This document shows positions 1-4,764 of a stretch of 6,690 nt of DNA, in pieces (within the stretch, counting starts at the first letter, position 1; each line of letters begins with the position of its first letter). This DNA comes from JAYEIH01 sp034659995 (GTDB taxonomy: Archaea > Methanobacteriota_B > Thermococci > Methanofastidiosales > B48-G16): assembly GCA_034659995.1 (NCBI GenBank), contig JAYEIH010000125.1, positions 1 to 6,690 on the forward strand, in the 5' to 3' direction. The notes under the pieces were generated by a model. It was not told the origin of the DNA, did not search any database, and saw nothing but the letters and a program-made list of their open reading frames with translations. A program made the translations under genes and the position numbers.

Positions 1-114
1 AACGGTGTTCCTGTTCGTATTGAGTGTTTGAGCAATATTTTTTACAGACATTCCCTTTGGATTACCTTTGAGTATCTTTTTAATCTTTGTTAGCTCTTTC
101 TGGTACCTTCTCAT
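1..114 (-). CDS. HTH transcriptional regulator or sensor, N-terminal 38 codons only
   Basis: Reading the minus strand from the ATG at 114-112 gives an open frame to the window edge. It begins MRRYQKELTKIKKILKGNP and continues with KGMSVKNIAQTLNTNRNTV. This matches the winged-helix start of archaeal HTH proteins ('NPKGM-s-x-I-A-x-L-x-x-NRNTV-x-K-Y'), where the NRNTV stretch lies in the DNA-recognition helix. In methanogen-related archaea this start is common on regulators and PAS-type sensor proteins; which of these applies here cannot be seen. A TATA box on the same strand lies about 24 bp upstream and there is no Shine-Dalgarno, so the mRNA is probably leaderless. The gene is divergent from the winged-helix gene at 279. 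The family assignment rests on the recognition-helix pattern only. Confidence 0.72.
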   Translation of the reverse strand, partial: MRRYQKELTKIKKILKGNPKGMSVKNIAQTLNTNRNTV

Positions 115-133
115 AGTTCTACCAAAGTAGGCA

Positions 134-141
134 TATATAAA
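134..141 (-). promoter_or_regulatory. TATA box of the minus-strand HTH gene
   Basis: The minus strand reads TTTATATA here, centred about 24 bp upstream of the ATG at 114. That places the predicted transcription start at or within a few bases of the start codon, the archaeal leaderless arrangement. Confidence 0.6.
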
Positions 142-184
142 TACCTTTTTGTTCAATCCTTAGTAACGCGCCATGTGATCGAAA

Positions 185-194
185 CCTTTTTATA
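185..194 (+). promoter_or_regulatory. TATA box of the winged-helix gene
   Basis: CTTTTTATAC is preceded by an A-rich CGAAAC stretch that fits a BRE. Transcription would start near 212-218, at the left edge of the GCAATGC/GCATTGC repeat block. A protein bound to that block could therefore block initiation. Confidence 0.6.
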
Positions 195-213
195 CTACGA
201 CGAAAAAGGCTAT

Positions 214-264
214 GCAATGCAAAAAGGCATTGCGAAGCATTGCGATATTCGCAATGTGCATGCA
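214..264. repeat. Operator-like array: four alternating GCAATGC/GCATTGC copies
   Basis: GCAATGC (214-220), GCATTGC (227-233), GCATTGC (237-243) and GCAATG (251-256) alternate in orientation, followed by the palindrome TGCATGCA (257-264). The first two can pair as a hairpin. CATTGCGA/TCGCAATG (238-245 and 249-256) form an 8-bp stem with a 3-nt TAT loop. The block lies between the TATA box and the start codon of the 95-aa winged-helix gene, the usual place for an autorepressor operator. The symmetric half-sites suit a dimeric winged-helix protein. That the gene product binds here is inferred. Confidence 0.65.
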
Positions 265-278
265 GTATAGGTGATCAT

Positions 279-566
279 ATGGATGAAAAAAGGATAAAAT
301 ATGCTCAGTTGCTTGGACGTAAGGGATTTTATGAGATACTCCATTATATAAAAAACCACGAGGAACGCGTTATTCTATCGGATCTTCTTCCAATTGCCGG
401 ACACGGCACCATTATGGACAGGAGGGAGGAGCTTCTTGAGATTGGTCTGATCTCCGATGGGAAAATCAAAGAGGGGAGAAGGAATTATATTATTTATAAT
501 CTGACCCCCAAAGGAGAAAAAGTCCTGGAAAAGTTGGATAAGGTACTAGATGTAATGGTGAAATAA
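279..566 (+). CDS. Small winged-helix DNA-binding protein, probable autoregulator
   Basis: This is a 95-aa basic protein. A helix-turn-helix spans roughly residues 16-57 (GFYEILHYIKNHEE, then SDLLPIAGHGTIMDRREELLEIGLI). A beta-wing follows (about 59-76, GKIKEGRRNYIIYNLT), ending in the 'LTPKGEKVLEKL' helix typical of HxlR/PadR/ArsR-like one-domain regulators. I chose the ATG at 279 because AGGTGAT (269-275) sits just upstream as a Shine-Dalgarno, as in the gene at 692. An in-frame TTG at 240 lies inside the repeat array and is a poor start. There is no sensor domain or metal-binding cysteine cluster, so no ligand is suggested. The upstream inverted-repeat array suggests self-regulation. It is divergent from another HTH gene, and its targets are unknown. 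Confidence 0.82.
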   Translation: MDEKRIKYAQLLGRKGFYEILHYIKNHEERVILSDLLPIAGHGTIMDRREELLEIGLISDGKIKEGRRNYIIYNLTPKGEKVLEKLDKVLDVMVK

Positions 567-629
567 GGAGATACCCCCTTAAATAGTACCAATCCTCTGT
601 GCATTGAAATAACACCGGCCACCGAAACA

Positions 630-637
630 TTTAAATA
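630..637 (+). promoter_or_regulatory. TATA box of the secreted-protein gene
   Basis: TTTAAATA is preceded by the BRE-like ACCGAAACA and followed by CCCC. The predicted start is near 658-660, giving a leader of about 30 nt that holds the AGGTGATAT ribosome-binding site at about 681-689. Confidence 0.7.
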
Positions 638-691
638 CCCCTTGATAATAAGGTTAAGTAGAATTGAGTGATTTACAGTAGGTGATATATA

Positions 692-1189
692 ATGCACAGG
701 AAAAAAGTTGTAACATTTGGATTTTTGGCGACAGTGGTACTGGTATATGCACTGGTTGGTTTCGCTGCCAATGAACCGGATCTTTATACAGAGGTTACAG
801 AGAAGAGCTATGGGGAATGGCAGATATGCGTAAAGTATACTGATCCCGATAACAATCCACCGGATTTTATGTACTTTACCCTCAACAATAAGACGTACCC
901 TGCTGAATATCCAGAGGTAAAGGAGAACTGGGTCAAGTACAAGGGATATTTCGTTGAAAAGGACTCGACTGATACAGATTATACCGATGGGAAATGGTAC
1001 TGTTACAAAACTACATTTAAACTCGGACATTATGGACATAACTATGCCCATTTCTATGCCTCCGATGGAACAACAACGGTGGAGTTCCCACGTGTTGACT
1101 GGATGGATGTGGTCTTTGGTAATCCGTACCCACACAGCTACGCAACGCCGTACCCAGGATACCCAGGATACCCAGGATACCCAGACTAA
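692..1189 (+). CDS. Secreted beta-sandwich-like protein with Tyr-Pro-Gly tail
   Basis: This 165-aa protein begins with a signal peptide: basic MHRKK, a hydrophobic core over residues 6-23, and a likely cut near G23-F-A-A-N27. The mature part has the pattern of a small extracellular beta-sandwich domain found in archaeal surface proteins: 'V-K-Y-T-D-P-D-N-N-P-P' (47-57), a short strand with 'NNKTY' (65-69), then 'TTFKLGHYGHNYAHFYASDGTTT' split over 107-129. N66-K-T is a possible N-glycosylation site, and C47 and C104 could form a disulfide. The C-terminus (153-165) is a run of YPG triplets encoded by a 9-bp tandem repeat. There is no second membrane anchor, so release or attachment to the surface layer is possible. 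It has its own promoter and Shine-Dalgarno. The following membrane-protein gene is on the same strand, so a joint role at the envelope is possible. Function is not recognised. Confidence 0.85.
   Translation: MHRKKVVTFGFLATVVLVYALVGFAANEPDLYTEVTEKSYGEWQICVKYTDPDNNPPDFMYFTLNNKTYPAEYPEVKENWVKYKGYFVEKDSTDTDYTDGKWYCYKTTFKLGHYGHNYAHFYASDGTTTVEFPRVDWMDVVFGNPYPHSYATPYPGYPGYPGYPD
1151..1185 (+). repeat. 9-bp tandem repeat encoding Tyr-Pro-Gly triplets
   Basis: TACCCAGGA occurs three times in tandem (1151-1177) and is followed by a partial fourth copy, TACCCAGA. The unit is a multiple of three, so copy-number change would lengthen or shorten the YPG tail without shifting the frame. The copies are identical at nucleotide level, which suggests recent expansion by slippage. 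Confidence 0.9.
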
Positions 1190-1192
1190 ATC

Positions 1193-1208
1193 TCTTTTTC
1201 TTTTTTTT
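1193..1208 (+). terminator. Oligo-T archaeal terminator
   Basis: Pyrimidine-rich DNA (T5 at 1195-1199, then T8 at 1201-1208) begins four bases after the stop codon of the secreted-protein gene. Such U-tracts without a stem are the usual archaeal intrinsic terminators. It lies only about 15 bp before the next start codon, so termination is probably partial, letting some transcripts continue into the membrane-protein gene. Confidence 0.55.
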
Positions 1209-1222
1209 ACTTAGGTCATACC

Positions 1223-2134
1223 ATGGGGATAGTTACAGAAAGAATTAAATCAACATTGAATGAACAGGATATAAAGCTTTTAATTGAAATATACCTCCTT
1301 GTGATGTTGGTACTTCTCAATTTTGCTCTTAAAAACATTTCCTCTTATGATAAAAGAATACTGCTCCTTTCATTCTCCCTCATTTTGGTAAACAGTCTTA
1401 TCTTCCTTTTCAAATTTGAGATACTGACCAGAGCGTATCTTCGTGAGATAATCACATCGCTTTTTCAGATATCACTCGTCATATTTTTATTACTGCTGCT
1501 TGCCAGTCAGTTTAGGAGCGGTATAAAAGAGTACGCAAATATAAATTACTTTTTAGTGGTAGTGATTCTCCTCGGGGTATATGTATTTTTCCAGTCCGAA
1601 AAAAAAGCAGAAATGCCGGAGATAAAAAATACGGATTACTATTTTATCGTTCTCTGCGGCATTGTTGGGGCAGTACTTGTCTGGTACAAGGTACGGGATC
1701 TCGGGAACCTGGCATATCTTATCTCAGCTCTAAGCGGCGTTCTGATAGTCTCGCTTAGTTATCTGCTTTTGAAGGAGGAGGAACCGGAGGCACCCCCTGC
1801 GGTCTCTGAGGAGAAACCTGAGGTAAAGAGTGCGGAGCCCTCTGGTATGGTTACGGAAAAAGCTCAGAAAGAAGCAGAGATCGAGAGGTTCAAAATCGAG
1901 GATAGGCTGTGGGAAGGCTTTGTCCTGAAGGTGGACTCCTTTGTAGAGGATCTTGAAAACGCAGAACCCAATGAGTACTTTGAGCTCTATAGAAAACACA
2001 CAAAACTTCTTGATTTCTATAAGAGTTTCACCGGCAAGTTTGGAGAATGCATAGATAGGAGCGAGAGAAAAAAGGTGCTAAAAAAGTTCCACTACTGTTC
2101 GTCAGTTCTTTCCGATTTGTTGAATAAACTATGA
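1223..2134 (+). CDS. Six-helix membrane protein with cytosolic C-terminal domain, unknown function
   Basis: This is a 303-aa protein. Hydrophobic segments fall at about residues 20-36, 45-63, 76-96, 108-124, 139-155 and 162-183. A charged, proline-rich linker follows (184-210, EEEPEAPPAVSEEKPE), then an alpha-helical soluble tail (211-303) rich in E, K and R with aromatic positions (RLWEGFVLKVDSF; YFELYRKHTKLLDFYKSF). The N-terminus has no cleavable signal. With an even number of helices and a positively charged start, both ends should be cytoplasmic. The gene starts 33 bp after the secreted-protein gene and has no clear TATA box of its own, so read-through expression is likely. AGGT at about 1214-1217 is a weak ribosome-binding site. 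Its 3' end overlaps the convergent membrane gene by 43 bp. I do not recognise the family. The tail could bind a partner, but nothing identifies it. Confidence 0.85.
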   Translation: MGIVTERIKSTLNEQDIKLLIEIYLLVMLVLLNFALKNISSYDKRILLLSFSLILVNSLIFLFKFEILTRAYLREIITSLFQISLVIFLLLLLASQFRSGIKEYANINYFLVVVILLGVYVFFQSEKKAEMPEIKNTDYYFIVLCGIVGAVLVWYKVRDLGNLAYLISALSGVLIVSLSYLLLKEEEPEAPPAVSEEKPEVKSAEPSGMVTEKAQKEAEIERFKIEDRLWEGFVLKVDSFVEDLENAEPNEYFELYRKHTKLLDFYKSFTGKFGECIDRSERKKVLKKFHYCSSVLSDLLNKL

Positions 2135-2637
2135 ACGAGAATGTCGGAGAGGAAGTACGTGAGTATAAAGGCGTTTATAACAAGTATTAGGACGATGTAT
2201 GCGGAGTGACCCCGGTGCAATAAAAAGGCTGAGATCACAAAGAAGATAAGCACCGATACAAACATTCTCAAAAATTGCCGTAACTCAAATAACCCTTCAG
2301 TGGAGACATAGATCAGTAAGATAACAGGTATCACAAATAGTATAAGGCTCTGTCTCATAAGTGTGATATCGCCTGTCAGTGCCATTGCAAAGAAACTCAT
2401 GATATAGAGGGAACTTAGAAGATAATTTAATCGTGGGAGCTTCCGCTCCGCAAGGTAAAGAAGGGCATAACAGACCAGCGGTGCGTAAAATATCACCGCA
2501 AGGATCCTCGTCTCTATGAGTTCTGACCGTATGGCACCGTACTTCACACTGCTGTACCCGATCACAGCGAGACCGAACGCAACAAAGAAAAGCATGATCA
2601 GGTTTTTCTCATCGGAAAGTACCCTCTTCAACCGCAT
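2092..2637 (-). CDS. Small six-helix integral membrane protein, unknown function
   Basis: This 181-aa protein is almost entirely hydrophobic, with segments at about 11-29, 43-63, 69-88, 94-112, 123-140 and 146-168. It has a basic start (MRLKRVLSDEK) and a charged end (NKSERTDEQ). A minus-strand Shine-Dalgarno (AGTAGGA) precedes the ATG, and a TATA box lies about 25 bp further upstream, so this is a real gene and not a shadow of the plus strand. It converges on the six-helix membrane protein, and the last 14 codons of each overlap. The pairing of two six-helix proteins beside a secreted protein suggests an envelope function, but no catalytic or transport motif is visible and the family is not recognised. 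Confidence 0.85.
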   Translation of the reverse strand: MRLKRVLSDEKNLIMLFFVAFGLAVIGYSSVKYGAIRSELIETRILAVIFYAPLVCYALLYLAERKLPRLNYLLSSLYIMSFFAMALTGDITLMRQSLILFVIPVILLIYVSTEGLFELRQFLRMFVSVLIFFVISAFLLHRGHSAYIVLILVINAFILTYFLSDILVHSLFNKSERTDEQ

Positions 2638-2933
2638 ATTCCTACTTTCTCCATGGCTATTTAAATCTTTTGGTTATCGACAATTTTCCTGTCAACTGTT
2701 ACTTTTCCAATGAAGAAAGATATGGAATTGAAGTTTGACAGAGAAAAAAATCTGCAGGAAAGACTGAAGTTCATTTATTTTATGCCGCTGAGAAATCCCA
2801 AAATGAGGTATGGAGTAAATTGGGTTGATTGATAGTTTCATGCTGAACGCTACTAACCTTAACCCGGAAAAAATACCTCCGGATGATGAAAGATACCTGA
2901 AAGGATAACAGGATCTCTGCTTTCATAGCAACC
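2638..2933. other. Intergenic stretch without a convincing gene
   Basis: Beyond the minus-strand promoter near 2664, this stretch holds only a 40-codon ORF (2710-2832, plus; begins MKKDMELKFDREKNLQERLK). It has no Shine-Dalgarno or TATA box at the right distance and could be a remnant or chance. An imperfect inverted repeat (2886-2926: ATGAAAG/CTTTCAT outer arms, CCTG/CAGG inner arms) sits just before the ATPase promoter. A 5-bp CCGGA/TCCGG pair lies at 2864-2882. No tRNA or other structural RNA was recognised. Confidence 0.5.
2659..2669 (-). promoter_or_regulatory. TATA box of the minus-strand membrane-protein gene
   Basis: The minus strand reads AGATTTAAATA preceded by CCAAA, a good BRE/TATA arrangement. 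Its spacing to the ATG at 2637 predicts a very short leader that still includes the AGTAGGA ribosome-binding site. Confidence 0.65.
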
Positions 2934-2941
2934 TTTAAATA
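2934..2941 (+). promoter_or_regulatory. TATA box upstream of the interrupted ATPase gene
   Basis: TTTAAATA within GCAACCTTTAAATAC is a near-consensus archaeal promoter. Initiation is predicted around 2960-2964, inside the left arm of the first strong hairpin. The mRNA would therefore begin with inverted repeats for about 70 nt before ATG 3030. Confidence 0.65.
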
Positions 2942-2954
2942 CTAATCTGGAATA

Positions 2955-2988
2955 ACACACAAGAGATTACGGAGTAATCTTTGTGTGT
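2955..2988. repeat. Inverted repeat 1, 15-bp stem, GGA loop
   Basis: ACACACAA (2955-2962) pairs with TTGTGTGT (2981-2988), and AGATTAC (2964-2970) pairs with GTAATCT (2974-2980). This leaves one bulged G at 2963 and a 3-nt loop GGA. It overlaps the predicted transcription start of the ATPase gene. Confidence 0.9.
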
Positions 2989-2991
2989 CCA

Positions 2992-3016
2992 ATCACAAAC
3001 TTTCCAAGTTTGTGAT
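2992..3016. repeat. Inverted repeat 2, perfect 11-bp stem, TCC loop
   Basis: ATCACAAACTT (2992-3002) and AAGTTTGTGAT (3006-3016) are perfect reverse complements around the 3-nt loop TCC. That loop is complementary to the GGA loop of the preceding hairpin. It lies in the predicted 5' leader of the ATPase mRNA. Confidence 0.92.
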
Positions 3017-3021
3017 GTTAG

Positions 3022-3039
3022 TACTAATCATGATTAGTA
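3022..3039. repeat. 18-bp perfect palindrome containing the original ATPase start codon
   Basis: TACTAATCATGATTAGTA is its own reverse complement with no central spacer. The ATG at its centre (3030-3032) opens the 5' part of the ATPase frame. As double-stranded DNA it is a typical dimeric-protein site; as RNA it would hide the start codon. Confidence 0.9.
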
Positions 3040-3101
3040 AATTCATAGACCGTGAAGAAGAGCTTTCTCTGTTACGCACGAACCGTTGGTTCGTGCTCTG
3101 A
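3030..3101 (+). pseudogene. Detached 5' end of the DUF234-type ATPase gene
   Basis: ATG 3030 opens MISKFIDREEELSLL (codons to 3074). This is the classic N-terminus of the archaeal ATPase family, in which 'FxDREEELxxLEEEW' precedes 'GRRRxGKT'. The frame then enters a hairpin-rich insert, adds RTNRWFVL and stops at TGA 3099-3101. The expected continuation, LEEEWKKEGG, resumes at 3137 in a different frame. Joining codon 3072-3074 directly to 3137 gives an uninterrupted protein of 456 aa. Without recoding or RNA processing, this start yields only a 23-aa peptide. Confidence 0.7.
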
Positions 3102-3136
3102 ACACGAAAACGCATGGAACAAAGTTTTGTGTGTTA
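3075..3136. mobile_element. 62-bp double-hairpin insert bordered by TGTTA direct repeats
   Basis: The insert shifts the frame by two. It begins with a perfect 9-bp stem (GCACGAACC 3076-3084, loop GTT, GGTTCGTGC 3088-3096). A second stem follows: AACAC 3101-3105 with GTGTT 3131-3135, and AAAAC 3107-3111 with GTTTT 3124-3128, around a 12-nt loop. TGTTA is present on both sides (3070-3074 and 3132-3136), so the borders are uncertain by up to 5 bp and look like a short target duplication. Its end repeats TTTGTGTGT from inverted repeat 1. No ORF is contained. A small palindromic (MITE-like) insertion is my preferred reading; a bypassed or spliced segment is an alternative. Confidence 0.55.
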
Positions 3137-4462
3137 GAAGAGGAATGGAAAAAGGAAGGAGGAAGGCTCATTGTTCTCTATGGCAGACGAAGGATTGGCA
3201 AGACAAGACTTTTAACAGAGTTTACAAAAAATAAAGAAGGAATATTCTACATCGCAGAGAATTCTTCTGTTCAGATCCAAATAAATGGACTTAAAAATGA
3301 AACTTCTGATTTTTTAAATGATTCACTACTCAAAGACCTTAAAATAAAAGATTGGGAACAACTTTTTGAGTACTTAGCAAAAAATCTACCTAAAGAGCGT
3401 TTTTATATCGTGTTAGATGAGTTTTCATACCTTATCAAAAGTCAAAAAAGAGTTCTCAGTACACTCCAAAAATTCTGGGATATACATTTTTCTTCATCTC
3501 CTGTTTTTGTAGTACTTTCAGGCTCACTTCTTGGATTAATGAGCGAGATGGTACTCTCTCATGCTTCCCCGCTGTACGGCAGAAGAACAAGAGATATTTT
3601 TTTGGGAGAGATCCCCTTTAAATATGCAATAAATTTTGTAGATATGTCCTTTCAAGAAGCTATACAGCTCTATACAGCGGTGGGCGGTGTGCCGGAGTAC
3701 CTGCTGAAAGCTGCGGAATATGACAGTCTCGACGAGTTCCTTAAAAGAGAACTTTTTAGTAAAAATGGGTATTTCTATAGAGAACCATATTACATACTCT
3801 CCCAAGAACTCAAGGAACTCAAGACGTACTTCTCTATTCTCAATGCTATTGCCTACGGATGTACAAGGCCCACAGAGATAGCGAATTTTATAGGTATAAA
3901 AGCGCGAAGTATCTATCCCTACCTTGAAAACCTTATCCGTTTGGGAATTGTAGAAAGAGAGGTTTCCATTTTAGGAAGTCAAAAAAGAGGAATATATCTC
4001 ATAAAAGATCAGATTTTCGATTTCTGGTTTAATTTTGTGTTTAAACATAGAGGAGAGATCGAAAAAGAAAAATTTAAACTTAAAAAAGGAGAGCTCTCCA
4101 CGTTTTATGGAAAAAAATTCGAAAAATTTGTTAGGGATAAGATCTTTCATTATTTACTACCCAACTATAATAGAGTAGGCAGGTGGTGGCACAAAAATGA
4201 GGAGATAGATATAGTATCCATAAACGATGAAACTAAGGAAATTGCATTTTTTGAGGCGAAATGGAGTGATTTGAGCGTAAAAGATGCTGAAAGAATTGTT
4301 TTGGAGCTTAAAAAAAAGGCTAAACTTGTAAAAGATGGCAGAAGAGAGGAGCATTTTGGCATAATAGCAAAAAGTATAGAGGATAAAAAGAGCTTAAAAA
4401 AGAATGGGATCCTGGTCTATGACCTGGAAGACCTTGAGGAAGCTTTAATCAGTAAAGAGTGA
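3131..4462 (+). CDS. DUF234-type archaeal ATPase (AAA/STAND-like P-loop plus PD-(D/E)XK-like domain)
   Basis: The long open frame encodes a P-loop ATPase of the archaeal family. Walker A GRRRIGKT (3182-3205) follows a beta-strand 'RLIVLY', and Walker B YIVLDE is at 3404-3421. A sensor-like 'VVLSGSLLGLM' comes about 35 residues later, and a winged helix is near 3836-3960 (ILNAIAYGCTRPTEIANFIG). The C-terminal DUF234 region has nuclease-fold residues: E in 'GKKFEKFVRD' (4121-4123), D in 'EEIDIV' (4208-4210) and EAKW (4253-4264). Family members are usually about 450-460 aa; their cellular role is poorly established. The original start (ATG 3030) is cut off by a frameshifting insert. The remaining frame could begin at GTG 3131 or at TTG 3086, neither with a Shine-Dalgarno, and would lack the conserved DREEEL segment. 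The coding part after the insert shows no further damage, so the break is recent or the gene is still expressed. Confidence 0.85.
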   Translation: MLEEEWKKEGGRLIVLYGRRRIGKTRLLTEFTKNKEGIFYIAENSSVQIQINGLKNETSDFLNDSLLKDLKIKDWEQLFEYLAKNLPKERFYIVLDEFSYLIKSQKRVLSTLQKFWDIHFSSSPVFVVLSGSLLGLMSEMVLSHASPLYGRRTRDIFLGEIPFKYAINFVDMSFQEAIQLYTAVGGVPEYLLKAAEYDSLDEFLKRELFSKNGYFYREPYYILSQELKELKTYFSILNAIAYGCTRPTEIANFIGIKARSIYPYLENLIRLGIVEREVSILGSQKRGIYLIKDQIFDFWFNFVFKHRGEIEKEKFKLKKGELSTFYGKKFEKFVRDKIFHYLLPNYNRVGRWWHKNEEIDIVSINDETKEIAFFEAKWSDLSVKDAERIVLELKKKAKLVKDGRREEHFGIIAKSIEDKKSLKKNGILVYDLEDLEEALISKE

Positions 4463-4639
4463 AATACGAAACTTGATGGGATCCTCCTGATATAAGTTAT
4501 AGCTTTTAACCTAAACTTACCGATACACTTATACGATTCGGCATTTTTTTAAAATACATTTCCCCGATCTGAAAAAGGGTTCTAACAGTTCATTAAGAAA
4601 AATCGATCCTTGAAAAAAAGATAATCTTGCAGTACGCAA

Positions 4640-4662
4640 AAACCCGCAACTACTGTTTCAAA
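4640..4662 (+). repeat. Direct repeat A flanking the UPF0175/PIN remnant
   Basis: AAACCC (4640-4645), three variable bases GCA, then ACTACTGTTTCAAA (4649-4662). The copy at 5256-5278 is identical at 20 of 23 positions, all differences falling in the central triplet. TCGCA follows both copies 14-16 bp downstream (A at 4671 onward, B at 5290 onward), so the shared unit may be about 40 bp with a diverged right part. Confidence 0.8.
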
Positions 4663-4731
4663 AAGGAAAGATCGCAGAGTGCATAGGATTTGAGATGGAA
4701 ATTCCAAAAGATTTCTTTTATTCTACAATAG

Positions 4732-4741
4732 TTTTATATAA
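4732..4741 (+). promoter_or_regulatory. TATA box of the UPF0175 antitoxin gene
   Basis: TTTTATATAA lies about 28 bp upstream of ATG 4765. The predicted start site is within a few bases of the start codon, and there is no Shine-Dalgarno, so a leaderless or nearly leaderless message is expected. Confidence 0.65.
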
Positions 4742-4764
4742 TACTACGACATTAATAGAGTGTT

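Larger units (their letters stand above)
4463..4764. other. Intergenic region between ATPase and antitoxin genes
   Basis: About 300 bp without a supported gene. It contains a T7 run (4544-4550) after CCGA/TCGG arms, which may terminate the ATPase transcript. It also holds the first 23-bp direct repeat (4640-4662) and the antitoxin TATA box. A 26-codon ORF (ATG 4694, MEIPKDFFYSTIV...) runs into the antitoxin start in another frame and is probably not coding. Confidence 0.5.

Noticed and set aside
494..1135. 213-codon minus-strand open frame
   Set aside because: It runs antisense through the secreted-protein gene, which has a TATA box, Shine-Dalgarno and signal peptide. The minus-strand product has no coherent domain and no promoter of its own.
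954..1214. 86-codon plus-strand frame overlapping the secreted protein
   Set aside because: It is a shadow frame. Its TQDTQDTQD tail is just the 9-bp repeat read in another frame.
2710..2832. 40-codon ORF beginning MKKDMELKFDREKNLQERLK
   Set aside because: It is short, without a well-placed ribosome-binding site or TATA box, and not a recognised family. It could be a remnant of a gene lost from this spacer, but the sequence does not prove it.
3070..3140. Archaeal bulge-helix-bulge intron in the ATPase gene
   Set aside because: The borders can pair through CGCAC/GTGTG, but I could not form the 3-nt bulge, 4-bp helix, 3-nt bulge geometry at the junctions. It is kept only as a minor alternative.
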